From assembly GCA_027317105.1 (NCBI GenBank), contig DAHVFH010000163.1:1-7355 (forward strand): a stretch of DNA of 7,355 bases. Direction: 5' to 3'. Shown here piece after piece: positions 1 through 7,209 of this stretch. Made by a program: the position numbers and the translations under genes. Source of the DNA: Cytophagales bacterium (GTDB lineage Bacteria; Bacteroidota; Bacteroidia; Cytophagales; Cyclobacteriaceae). The notes beneath the pieces were generated by a model that searched no databases, was not told the DNA's origin, and saw only the letters and a program-made list of their open reading frames with translations. How positions within the stretch are numbered: the stretch's first letter is position 1; each line of letters starts with the position of its first letter.

Positions 1-1792
1 TTTGCACGCGTTTAATGTAACCTTCCAACCGGACTTCGTTTCTGGCTTCTACCTCAACATGAGAAAGCACGCCATGTTTTTCGAACAGGGTGATGGATTT
101 TTTAGTCAGGTAGGCATTAAGGGCTAGCGGCATATTTTTCACATTGCCCAGCTTGCGTTTTTCCGCTTCCTTTACCCAATCTTCCGAGTAGCCATCGCCT
201 TCAAAACGTATATCTTTGGATTCTTTAATACACTTGCGCAAAACAGTAACAATGGCCAATCGTTTTTCTTCCCCTTTTTCTATTAACGAATTGACCTCAT
301 CGTGAAACTTGTCGAGCTGGTCAGCTACAATAAGATTTAGTGCCGTCATGGGGGTTGCACAATTGTCGCTGCTTCCAACCGCCCTAAACTCAAATTTATT
401 TCCCGTGAAGGCAAACGGTGAAGTACGGTTTCTATCGGTGGCATCCAATATGATCTCAGGAATCTGATCGATTCCTAACTTCATATACATATTGTCGCCT
501 TTCTCGATTTTCACATTTCCCTTCTTCTCCAATTCGTCAAGAACGGCTGTCATTTGCTTACCAATAAAAACGGACATGATGGCCGGTGGTGCTTCGTTTG
601 CACCAAGGCGAAAATCATTTCCTGGTGTTGCAATACTGGCTCGCAACAAGTCATTATGCTCGTGCACCGCTTTTATGGTGTTGACGAAGAAAGTCAAAAA
701 GAGTAAATTATCACGAGCAGAACTTGAAGGCGCATATAAATTAACACCGGTATCAGTAATCAACGACCAGTTGTTATGTTTCCCGTTACCGTTAACTCCT
801 GCAAAAGGTTTTTCATGGAATAAAATCTTCAATCCATGCTTCTCCCCTACACGGCTCATCACATCGATCATCAACTGGTTGTGGTCATTGGCCACATTCA
901 CTTCTTCGAATAGCGGAGCTACTTCAAACTGACTTGGCGCAACTTCGTTGTGGCGTGTACGGACTGGTATTCCCAGCTTCCACGATTCAATTTCAAACTC
1001 ACGCATGAAATCATAAACCCGTGAAGGAATGGTGCCAAAATAATGATCTTCTAATTGCTGGCCGCGTGCGGGAGCATGACCAAACACGGAACGGCCTGCC
1101 ATCACCAAATCCGGACGAGCCATGAACAGCGCTTCATCCACCACAAAATATTCTTGTTCCGCGCCAAGGGAGGCGACCACGTGCTGAATGTCTTTATCGA
1201 ATAATTGGCAGACTTTGGTAGCTGCCACATCTACGGCTTTCAATGCCTTGAGCAAAGGCGACTTTGTATCTAAGGTTTCACCTGTATACGAAACAAATAC
1301 CGTAGGTATACTCAACGTATGCCCATATAGAAACATAGGTGAAGTGGGATCCCATGCGGTGTAGCCACGAGCCTCAAAAGTGCTACGGATTCCACCACTG
1401 GGAAAAGAAGATGCATCAGGTTCCTGCTGAACCAATTCACTTCCTTTAAATCTTTCTATTCCAGCCAACGCATCAAAGAAAGAATCGTGTTTTTCAGCGG
1501 TACCACCTGTTAACGGTTGAAACCAGTGGGTGAAGTGCGTGGCTCCTTTGGCGATCGCCCAACTTTTTGCTGCTGAAGCAACGGCATCGGCCGTAGTTTC
1601 ATCGATTTTTTCATGATTTTTGATTGCGCTGCTTACTTTCTTAAAGACAGCAGGCGCTAGTGTCGCTCGCATTTGTTCCATGCCAAACACATTTTCACCA
1701 AAGAATTGAGAGATATTAGGAGTGGGCAGCGCTACGTGAATTTTAGGCCGCTCGTTCAGCATTTTTAAAGCTGCGAACCTGAGTTTTGCCAT
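1..1792 (-). CDS. glnN: Type III glutamine synthetase (GlnN), 3' end beyond window
   Basis: Makes glutamine from glutamate, ammonia and ATP in the cytoplasm, the main route of ammonium assimilation. I translated the strand without a break for 597 codons from the ATG at 1792-1790; the frame is open to the window edge. GlnN proteins are usually about 700-730 residues, so the last ~130 are outside. Visible family motifs are the N-terminal GlnN-specific stretch with FGENVFG, GGIRSTFEARGYTAWDP, the metal-ligand motif AEQEYF (E212, E214), HNEVAP (281-286), HEKPFAGVNGNGKHNNWS (326-343), the ATP/glutamate-site stretch RASIATPGN, GANEAPP (397-403), and DRNRTSPFAFTGN (453-465). The order and the long N-terminal part separate it from the ~470-residue type I enzyme. 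The start is supported by the conserved N-terminus MAKLRFAAL and lack of an earlier plausible start. It stands alone, divergent from the PAP2 gene; no PII or ammonium-transporter gene is in view. Type III enzymes are typically dodecamers and are not known to be adenylylated like type I. Confidence 0.96.
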   Translation of the reverse strand, partial: MAKLRFAALKMLNERPKIHVALPTPNISQFFGENVFGMEQMRATLAPAVFKKVSSAIKNHEKIDETTADAVASAAKSWAIAKGATHFTHWFQPLTGGTAEKHDSFFDALAGIERFKGSELVQQEPDASSFPSGGIRSTFEARGYTAWDPTSPMFLYGHTLSIPTVFVSYTGETLDTKSPLLKALKAVDVAATKVCQLFDKDIQHVVASLGAEQEYFVVDEALFMARPDLVMAGRSVFGHAPARGQQLEDHYFGTIPSRVYDFMREFEIESWKLGIPVRTRHNEVAPSQFEVAPLFEEVNVANDHNQLMIDVMSRVGEKHGLKILFHEKPFAGVNGNGKHNNWSLITDTGVNLYAPSSSARDNLLFLTFFVNTIKAVHEHNDLLRASIATPGNDFRLGANEAPPAIMSVFIGKQMTAVLDELEKKGNVKIEKGDNMYMKLGIDQIPEIILDATDRNRTSPFAFTGNKFEFRAVGSSDNCATPMTALNLIVADQLDKFHDEVNSLIEKGEEKRLAIVTVLRKCIKESKDIRFEGDGYSEDWVKEAEKRKLGNVKNMPLALNAYLTKKSITLFEKHGVLSHVEVEARNEVRLEGYIKRVQ

Positions 1793-2062
1793 AGGGGTTA
1801 ATAGTTAATTTTTAAATCAATTTTTATGCAAAATAAATTATTTTTACTCTTATCGGATTGAATTTTACCTATTTATTATAAATAAATAATGTTTTAGGGT
1901 TTTAAAGCCCAAGAAAACAAGCAACTATCAAGTCTAAAATTATTTGTCTAATCCGATTGCGGAATAGGAAAATGGCACTTTTTTGGCTAGTCGAAGACTA
2001 AATTAATTTGGGATAGCCAGGGTGCACTATATTTGTTCCTAATTAAAATTAATCTTGAAAGC
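1793..2062. other. AT-rich divergent spacer between glnN and the PAP2 gene
   Basis: This 270-nt non-coding stretch must hold the start signals of both flanking genes. The half next to the PAP2 gene has a good Bacteroidota-type promoter (listed separately). The half next to glnN is almost pure A/T, with an all-AT 15-bp palindrome at 1870-1884. The only -7-like element in the glnN direction is TTATTTTG (1836-1829), one mismatch from TAnnTTTG and without a TTG at the right distance, so I do not call a glnN promoter. No open frame of note and no RNA gene is visible. Confidence 0.6.
2007..2035 (+). promoter_or_regulatory. Bacteroidota-type promoter of the PAP2 gene
   Basis: TATATTTG at 2028-2035 matches the -7 consensus TAnnTTTG exactly. 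TTTG at 2007-2010 lies 17 nt upstream, at the short end of the spacing reported for the -33 element in this phylum. Transcription would begin near 2040, giving a leader of roughly 20 nt before the ATG at 2063. The consensus is established knowledge; the assignment here is by eye and position only. Confidence 0.55.
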
Positions 2063-2680
2063 ATGCTCGAAAACCACCCGGTCAAACCAAAAAGCATCGG
2101 AATTTATTTTAGTGTACTTCTAATTGCCACGGCCATTATGCCCACGCTCCCTCAGCTTGATTTTATTGCCGCCTGGCAAGATCCGGAAAATACTTTACTC
2201 ATAAAGGCTTTTCAGTTTTTTTCAGATTCAGTTAGTTTCTTTAGCCTGGGCATCCCTGTGGGCATCACGGTTATTTCAACGTTCAAAAAGGAATCTAATA
2301 AAAACCGAAGCTGGCTATCGCTACTTTATATTTTACTTAGCATTGCAATTGCAGGTTTGATCTCCGCAGTGCTCAAACGAATCTTGCTTGTTCCTCGACC
2401 GTATGAAATTGATGCTCGGATAATTCAATTTAGTGTTGGCGGTAGTTATTCGCTTCCTTCAGGTCATACCACAGAAGCCTTCGCCTCTGCAGTAGCGCTA
2501 ATGCTGTTGTTTCCAAAATGGTATGTTATCGTGTCCCTGTTTTGCTGGGCCTCGCTGGTCGCACTTTCGCGAATCTACTTAGGGGTACATTATCCTTTTG
2601 ATATCTTAGTGGGGATGCTTATTGGATCATCCATTTCCGTATCCTTTTATTTCTTTGTCTTTCGTAAATATTTGGATTAA
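2063..2680 (+). CDS. PAP2-family membrane phosphatase
   Basis: An integral membrane phosphatase of 205 residues, of the type 2 phosphatidic acid phosphatase family, which dephosphorylates lipid phosphates or pyrophosphates such as undecaprenyl pyrophosphate, phosphatidate or phosphatidylglycerophosphate; the substrate cannot be told from sequence. All three catalytic motifs are intact: K105-x6-R112-P113, P132-S-G-H135, and S169-R170-x5-H176-x3-D180. H176 is the expected nucleophile and H135 the acid/base. About five to six hydrophobic segments fit the family fold, and there is no cleavable signal peptide. An in-frame TTG at 2033 would add ten residues, but it lies inside the -7 promoter box, so I chose the ATG at 2063. 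No clear Shine-Dalgarno is present, as is common in this phylum. It is monocistronic and converges on the permease gene 39 nt downstream. A role in recycling the undecaprenyl carrier is possible but is inference. Confidence 0.9.
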   Translation: MLENHPVKPKSIGIYFSVLLIATAIMPTLPQLDFIAAWQDPENTLLIKAFQFFSDSVSFFSLGIPVGITVISTFKKESNKNRSWLSLLYILLSIAIAGLISAVLKRILLVPRPYEIDARIIQFSVGGSYSLPSGHTTEAFASAVALMLLFPKWYVIVSLFCWASLVALSRIYLGVHYPFDILVGMLIGSSISVSFYFFVFRKYLD

Positions 2681-2719
2681 GAAAAGATTAAACTATCAAA
2701 GGTGTTCCCAAATTCAATC

Positions 2720-5086
2720 CTAATCACTCCTCAGCGACACAGCCGGATTAGCATGCGCTGCCCGCAAAGCTTGCGTGCTCACAATCGCGATGGCAAAGAT
2801 CAAGGCAATCAGGCCAGTCAACGGGAAGACCCACCATTCAATCTCCACCCGATACTTATACTGCTGTAAATGTTGATTGAGCAGCCACCAAGCCACAGGC
2901 GAAGAAATAAGAAATGCGACAACCACCAGTTTAGAAAAATCTTTAGACATCAATCCCACCAAGCTGGAAACGGAAGCCCCCATTACTTTTCGTATTCCTA
3001 TTTCTTTGGTGCGTTGCTCTGCGGCAAATGCTGCCAGCCCAAATAACCCTAGCCCTGTGATCACGATGGCCAAAAATGCGAAAAGTGATGCCAGTCGGCT
3101 CGTCATGTTGATGTCGGTGAATTTTTTTGCGAATTCCTGATCAGCAAATTTATATTCAAACGGATAAGCAGGGCTATACTTTTTAAAGATCGCTTCCACT
3201 TTTTTTAAGGAAGCTGCCAGGTCTTTAGTCTTTTCTAAACGGATCGTTACTGCCCCAGCCCATTCAGGGTTCAAAACCACAAACATAGGTCGCGCTTGTT
3301 GAAAAGGATCGCCCATCAGTACATTATCTACAATTCCAATCAATTCCCGCTTCCTTCCCCACAAATCCAATTTCTCTCCAATCGGATTTTTCAATTGCAT
3401 CAAATCCATAGCTGCTTTGTTTACCATAATCGCCATCGAATCACTTTTAAAGTCTTCGGAGAAATCCCTGCCTTCCAGAATTTTTATCCCCATCGTCTTG
3501 GTGTAATCGTATTCCGTGGCGATGGTGGCGAAAATCACTTTCTGGGATTCTGGTTTCCCGGGCCATCCGAGAAAATTATTAGAATAAATTTGAGTGATCG
3601 GACTATTCGATTTGGTTACCGAATTGACCACGCCAGTCTGCAGCAGTTCCAATTTTATCGGTCGGAAATTCTTACCAATTTCCTCCGTATAGTCCACCGT
3701 AATCAAATTTTGCTGGTCATAGCCAAGAGCCCGGCCCTTCACATGCTGAATCTGTTGATGGATAATAATTGTTCCGATGATCAGGAAAATAGAAAAACCA
3801 AACTGCAACGTCACCAACACCTTGCGCGGCAAGCTGGCATTTTTGCCCACCTGAACTTTGCCTTTTAAAACTTTCACCGGTTGAAAGGAAGAGAGATAAA
3901 AAGCGGGATAGCTACCGGAAACCACTCCGGTGAAAAAGATCAGCGCCAAAGCAAATAACCAAAACTCAAAAGAAGTGTAATCGATAAATAATTTCTTATC
4001 GACAAGATTATTATAATAGGGCATAAGCAACTGAGCCAACAAAATTGCGATGAGAAAAGCGACCGTTGAAATAAATAGTGACTCGCCAATAAATTGAAAA
4101 ATCAATTCGTGCCTCCGTGATCCTACGCTCTTTCGTATCCCAACCTCTCGTGCCCTGCGTTCAGAACGTGCGGTGGATAAATTCATAAAATTGATGCATG
4201 CAATGACTAAAATAAAAATCGCGATCAAGCCGAACATCTTCACAAAGGCCATTCTCCCCTCCCCTTCCTTTCCATTTTCAAATTCAGACGAAAGCCGCCA
4301 CTTCAAGAGAGGATGCAAAAACAACTCGCGCTTGTAATCTTCCGGATCTTTCTTAACGATCAAGCCTTTTATGGCCTGATCGACTGCATGCTGATTGGAA
4401 GGGTCATTCAATTCCATAAAAATCTGAAACGAGTTATTGCCCCAGTTAGTCTTCCCCTCTTTTACCCATTTATTCGTTTCTTCATTCAACTTCCAAGTAA
4501 GCAAAAAATCAAATTGAAACGAGGAATTCTTCGGCACATCCTTTAACACGCCTGTCACTTTTAAATCACTTTTGTTATCCACGCGAATAATTTGGTTGAT
4601 GGGATCGGCTTCTCCAAAAAAAGTTTTGGCCATTTCTTCAGTGATGACAATGGAGGTTGGATCATCTAAGACTGAAGCAGCATTTCCTTTAATTAAAGGA
4701 AATTGAAACATTTCCAAAAATTCTTCGCTGGCATAAAAAGCCCGTTTGGTAATCCGCTTATCGCCAACCGTAAATAAATGGTCTCCTCCCCAATCGGTAA
4801 CCGCAGTATTTTTAATGTTGCTATTTTCTGTTTTTAGCGCCTCGTAAGTTGGCAAGGGCAATGAAGTCCATGAGTTGATCTTGCCGTCAAACGTAGCGTT
4901 GATCCAAACTTGATAAAGGCGATCAGACTTCGGGAGAAATTTGTTGTACGAAAGTTCATCAAAAACCCACAATAGGATCAGCAAGCTGCAGGTGATGCCA
5001 ATCGACAAGCCGGCAATGTTGATAAACGAATAGGTGACGTTTTTGCGAAGACCTCGAAGGGTTACGAGGAAGTAATTCTTGAACAT
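2720..5086 (-). CDS. MacB/FtsX-type ABC transporter permease
   Basis: A 788-residue inner-membrane permease of the type VII (MacB/FtsX/LolCE) ABC superfamily. It is built as a duplicated unit: TM1 (~18-42), a periplasmic MacB-like domain (~45-280), three membrane spans (~283-304, 330-356, 376-398), then TM5 (~425-446), a second periplasmic domain (~450-660) and three more spans (~665-688, 717-737, 752-774). Each half has the cytoplasmic coupling motif: REVGIRKSVGS (313-323) and KEIGIRKVMGAS (694-705). YPAFYLSSFQPVKVLKG (393-409) and the C-terminal ANPAVSLRSD are familiar in Bacteroidota members. Such proteins work with a separate cytoplasmic ATPase and often transmit force to the periplasm rather than move a solute through the membrane; cargo is unknown here. 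There is no ATPase domain in the protein and no LolD/MacB-type ATPase gene adjacent, so the partner is encoded elsewhere. The start ATG gives the typical N-terminus MFKNYFLVTLRGLRKN. It is divergent from the MsbA-like gene, whose ATPase is fused to its own membrane domain and is not a likely partner. Confidence 0.92.
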   Translation of the reverse strand: MFKNYFLVTLRGLRKNVTYSFINIAGLSIGITCSLLILLWVFDELSYNKFLPKSDRLYQVWINATFDGKINSWTSLPLPTYEALKTENSNIKNTAVTDWGGDHLFTVGDKRITKRAFYASEEFLEMFQFPLIKGNAASVLDDPTSIVITEEMAKTFFGEADPINQIIRVDNKSDLKVTGVLKDVPKNSSFQFDFLLTWKLNEETNKWVKEGKTNWGNNSFQIFMELNDPSNQHAVDQAIKGLIVKKDPEDYKRELFLHPLLKWRLSSEFENGKEGEGRMAFVKMFGLIAIFILVIACINFMNLSTARSERRAREVGIRKSVGSRRHELIFQFIGESLFISTVAFLIAILLAQLLMPYYNNLVDKKLFIDYTSFEFWLFALALIFFTGVVSGSYPAFYLSSFQPVKVLKGKVQVGKNASLPRKVLVTLQFGFSIFLIIGTIIIHQQIQHVKGRALGYDQQNLITVDYTEEIGKNFRPIKLELLQTGVVNSVTKSNSPITQIYSNNFLGWPGKPESQKVIFATIATEYDYTKTMGIKILEGRDFSEDFKSDSMAIMVNKAAMDLMQLKNPIGEKLDLWGRKRELIGIVDNVLMGDPFQQARPMFVVLNPEWAGAVTIRLEKTKDLAASLKKVEAIFKKYSPAYPFEYKFADQEFAKKFTDINMTSRLASLFAFLAIVITGLGLFGLAAFAAEQRTKEIGIRKVMGASVSSLVGLMSKDFSKLVVVAFLISSPVAWWLLNQHLQQYKYRVEIEWWVFPLTGLIALIFAIAIVSTQALRAAHANPAVSLRSD

Positions 5087-5234
5087 AGCACTGGGGTTTG
5101 AGGTATTTACTCTGATTTTCTGTAAAGGTTAACAGTACACCAATAATTAATTTCGGCTGCCACTATTAAAGAGAGAAAGACGTCACAATAACGAGTTGGT
5201 TGCAATACAAGGCCTTTAAAAATAAAAAAAAACG

Positions 5235-5289
5235 GAAACTTTGTTCTGAGGGGAAGTAATTACCTGAACTTAATTCCCCGAAACTTTGT
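5235..5289 (+). repeat. Pair of 10-bp direct repeats, GAAACTTTGT
   Basis: The decamer GAAACTTTGT occurs at 5235-5244 and again at 5280-5289, exactly 45 nt apart start to start. The two preceding bases also nearly agree (CG versus CC). They bracket the inverted repeat at 5250-5279; the right copy abuts it directly. Possible readings are paired binding sites for a regulator, or the footprint of a short duplication or insertion. I noticed no third copy elsewhere in the window. Confidence 0.6.
5250..5279. repeat. Imperfect 10-bp inverted repeat, candidate operator
   Basis: GGGGAAGTAA (5250-5259) faces TTAATTCCCC (5270-5279) across a 10-nt spacer; nine of ten positions pair. It lies 114 nt upstream of the exporter ATG and 163 nt upstream of the permease ATG. 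Because both neighbours point away from it, and because no U-rich tract follows either arm directly, a transcription terminator is unlikely. An operator for a dimeric regulator fits the geometry, but no regulator gene is nearby. Confidence 0.5.
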
Positions 5290-5393
5290 AATGACCCTTT
5301 ATGTATTTGGCTAAGTGTCATTTTATTTTGATTGATTTAAAATAAAACCCGAACATTGCCGACTCATTCATTATACTCCACATTTATTACTTC

Positions 5394-7118
5394 ATGGCGA
5401 AAACTAAAGTTACCATCGGTCAGGTTTTTAAAACCATCATCTGGCCACGCAAAAAACTTCTCTTTGTCGGTTTAATCCTTATCGTAATCAGCCGGGCGGC
5501 AGGCCTTGTTCCACCTTGGGCCACCAAGCCCTTCATGGATGATATCCTCGTTAAACACGACCTGGATAAGCTCCCAATGTTGTTAACGGGTGTGGCCATT
5601 GCCATTTTAATTCAGGCGATCACTTCATTTCTGTTAACCCAAATCTTGAGTGTAGAAGCACAGCATCTGATTTCCGTGCTTAGGTCACGCGTTCAAAAAC
5701 ATTTGCTCAGGTTACCCATCCGCTTTTTCGATAACCAAAAATCGGGTGCGCTGGTATCTCGGGTGATGAATGATGTTGAAGGCGTCAGGAATCTCGTAGG
5801 TACCGGTTTAGTTCAATTGATCGGTGGTATTCTTACAGCTGTTATATCGGTAGGTTTTTTAATTCACATCAACGCCTTGATGACGTTGTTTGTGATTTTG
5901 CCCATGTCCATCTTTGGCCTGATCACCATGAAAGCCTTTTCAATTATTCGTCCCGTCTTTCGTGAGCGTGGAAAAATAACTGCGGACGTGACCGGTCGCC
6001 TGACAGAAACGTTGAATGGAATTCGGGTGATCAAAGGATTCAATGCCGAACCACAAGAAATCAAAGTTTTTGAAGATGGGGTAGAGCGATTGTTTTTGAA
6101 TGTCAAAAAGAGTTTAACCTCAACCAGCTTTGTAACGAGTGCCGGAACATTCCTCGTGGGTCTCGCCAGCGTGGGTATCATGGGCCTCAGCGGATATTTT
6201 AATTTAACGGCCGGAGATTTTTTGCAATTCACCATGTTCATGGTGTTTATGATTGCGCCTATTGTACAAATGAGCAACATTGGAAGTCAAATGACCGAAG
6301 CCTTTGCAGGACTTGACCGCACCGAAGAGTTGATGAATATGCCCGTAGAGGATGATAGTACTGTGCGCACGACTAAGATTGGAAATATCAAAGGAGAAAT
6401 TGTCTTCGATCAAGTATCTTTTGCCTACGAAGAAGGAAAAAATGTATTGAACGAAGTGAGCTTCGTAGCACCTGCCGGATCCGTTACTGCTTTAGTTGGT
6501 ACTTCTGGTTCTGGTAAAACAACAATTGCTGGATTAGTCGCTACTTTTTTAAATCCTGCAAGCGGAACGATTACCGTAGATGGAATAGACATTTCAAAAA
6601 TCTCTTTAGATAGTTACCGCAGTCAGTTAGGCGTGGTTCTTCAAGATGACTTTTTGTTTGAGGGTACCATTCGCGAAAATATTTTGTTTCCCAGACCGAA
6701 TGCAACAGAAGAAGAACTGCAACAATCCGTGAAGGCAGCTTATGTCGATGAGTTTACTTCCCGTTTTGATCTTGGTTTAGAAACTGTAATTGGAGAACGA
6801 GGAGTAAAACTCTCCGGTGGCCAGCGGCAACGCATCGCAATAGCCCGCGCCATATTAGCCAATCCACGGGTTTTGATTTTGGATGAAGCTACCTCAAATC
6901 TTGATACGGAAAGCGAAAGCTTTATTCAGGAAAGTCTAAAAGGACTGATGCATGGACGAACCACTTTTGTAATTGCCCATAGGTTAAGTACCATCCGTCA
7001 AGCCGATCAGATTCTTATTGTAGAGCACGGTCAGATTGCTGAACGCGGCAAACATGAAGAATTAATTGCGACCAAAGGGCGGTATTTCGAATTGTACACC
7101 TATCAGGCAAGGATTTAG
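5394..7118 (+). CDS. MsbA-type ABC exporter half-transporter
   Basis: A 574-residue fused membrane and ATPase protein that would work as a homodimer (or with a second half) in the inner membrane, flipping or exporting a lipid or hydrophobic compound using ATP. The N-terminal type IV exporter domain (~20-310) has six predicted spans and the MsbA-like segment FFDNQKSGALVSRVMNDVE (111-129). The ATPase domain (~334-574) is complete: A-loop Y345, Walker A GTSGSGKT (369-376), Q-loop Q417, signature LSGGQ (473-477), Walker B VLILDE (493-498) with catalytic E498, D-loop SNLD (501-504), and switch H529. Nothing is missing, so it should be active. Length is normal for the family (about 570-600). The ATG at 5394 gives a short cytoplasmic lead before TM1; no clear Shine-Dalgarno precedes it. 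Lipid A-core flipping is the known job of E. coli MsbA, but paralogues of this family are numerous in Bacteroidota and family membership alone does not fix the substrate, so no symbol is given. Confidence 0.94.
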   Translation: MAKTKVTIGQVFKTIIWPRKKLLFVGLILIVISRAAGLVPPWATKPFMDDILVKHDLDKLPMLLTGVAIAILIQAITSFLLTQILSVEAQHLISVLRSRVQKHLLRLPIRFFDNQKSGALVSRVMNDVEGVRNLVGTGLVQLIGGILTAVISVGFLIHINALMTLFVILPMSIFGLITMKAFSIIRPVFRERGKITADVTGRLTETLNGIRVIKGFNAEPQEIKVFEDGVERLFLNVKKSLTSTSFVTSAGTFLVGLASVGIMGLSGYFNLTAGDFLQFTMFMVFMIAPIVQMSNIGSQMTEAFAGLDRTEELMNMPVEDDSTVRTTKIGNIKGEIVFDQVSFAYEEGKNVLNEVSFVAPAGSVTALVGTSGSGKTTIAGLVATFLNPASGTITVDGIDISKISLDSYRSQLGVVLQDDFLFEGTIRENILFPRPNATEEELQQSVKAAYVDEFTSRFDLGLETVIGERGVKLSGGQRQRIAIARAILANPRVLILDEATSNLDTESESFIQESLKGLMHGRTTFVIAHRLSTIRQADQILIVEHGQIAERGKHEELIATKGRYFELYTYQARI

Positions 7119-7209
7119 CCTTTCAAATAAATTTCGATTAGGGTTTTCTAGGCTAGATACTTTTTGAGTAAAAATATTTTATTTTTATAAAAAGTAACCT
7201 ATTCCAACT
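7119..7209. other. Short AT-rich spacer after the exporter
   Basis: The 91 nt between the exporter stop and the amidohydrolase ATG are very AT-rich. Most of the central part is taken by a nested palindrome (7158-7196). No exact TAnnTTTG box is present; TACTTTTTG (7158-7166) has one base too many. Read-through from the exporter into the amidohydrolase gene is therefore possible. Confidence 0.5.
7158..7196 (+). repeat. Nested AT-rich palindrome, possible hairpin
   Basis: An outer pair TACTTTTT (7158-7165) / AAAAAGTA (7189-7196) encloses an inner pair TAAAAATA (7169-7176) / TATTTTTA (7180-7187) with a three-T loop. All 16 pairs are perfect; only a small GAG/T internal bulge separates the two stems. 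It starts 40 nt after the exporter stop and ends 13 nt before the amidohydrolase ATG. With only two G-C-containing steps and no following U run it is a poor classical terminator; a weak terminator, mRNA-end stabiliser or operator are all open. AT richness raises the odds of chance pairing. Confidence 0.45.

Larger units (their letters stand above)
5087..5393. other. Divergent spacer with repeats between permease and exporter genes
   Basis: This 307-nt non-coding stretch separates two divergently transcribed transporter genes and must hold both promoters. It contains a nine-A run (5224-5232), a 10-bp imperfect inverted repeat (5250-5279) and two flanking 10-bp direct repeats (5235-5244, 5280-5289). 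Toward the exporter there are two -7-like octamers one mismatch from TAnnTTTG, TGTATTTG (5302-5309) and TTATTTTG (5323-5330), but neither has TTG at 17-23 nt upstream. I could not place a promoter for the permease. No small gene or RNA gene is evident. Confidence 0.6.

Noticed and set aside
492..932. 146-codon plus-strand open frame
   Set aside because: It lies opposite the conserved core of glnN, whose motifs are unbroken in the other strand; the translated product shows no recognisable domain.
1829..1836. Possible glnN -7 box TTATTTTG on the minus strand
   Set aside because: It has a mismatch at a key position (second base) and no TTG element 17-23 nt upstream, so the evidence is too thin for a promoter call.
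1852..1957. 8-bp inverted match ATCGGATT / AATCCGAT in the glnN-PAP2 spacer
   Set aside because: The copies are about 90 nt apart, and an 8-bp match is roughly expected by chance in 240-270 nt.
2681..2719. Bidirectional terminator between the convergent PAP2 and permease genes
   Set aside because: The position would suit one, but I see no stem-loop or U-rich tract in these 39 nt.
3296..3868. 190-codon plus-strand open frame within the permease gene, and similar shorter ones at 2877-3140 and 4313-4546
   Set aside because: They are antisense to a clearly conserved permease sequence, lack recognisable domains, and have no promoter or start context of their own.
5250..5279. Reading the GGGGAA...TTCCCC repeat as an intrinsic terminator
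   Set aside because: On the plus strand no T run follows; on the minus strand the nine-T run starts 17 nt after the stem, too far, and both flanking genes are transcribed away from the site.
5864..6280. 138-codon minus-strand frame, and neighbours at 5420-5605 and 6204-6413
   Set aside because: They are antisense to the membrane domain of the ABC exporter and show no domain; coding pressure on the opposite strand explains the lack of stops.
5394..7118. The MsbA-like protein as ATPase partner of the neighbouring permease
   Set aside because: Its ATPase is fused to its own six-span exporter domain of a different ABC class; MacB/FtsX permeases pair with stand-alone LolD/MacB-type ATPase domains.
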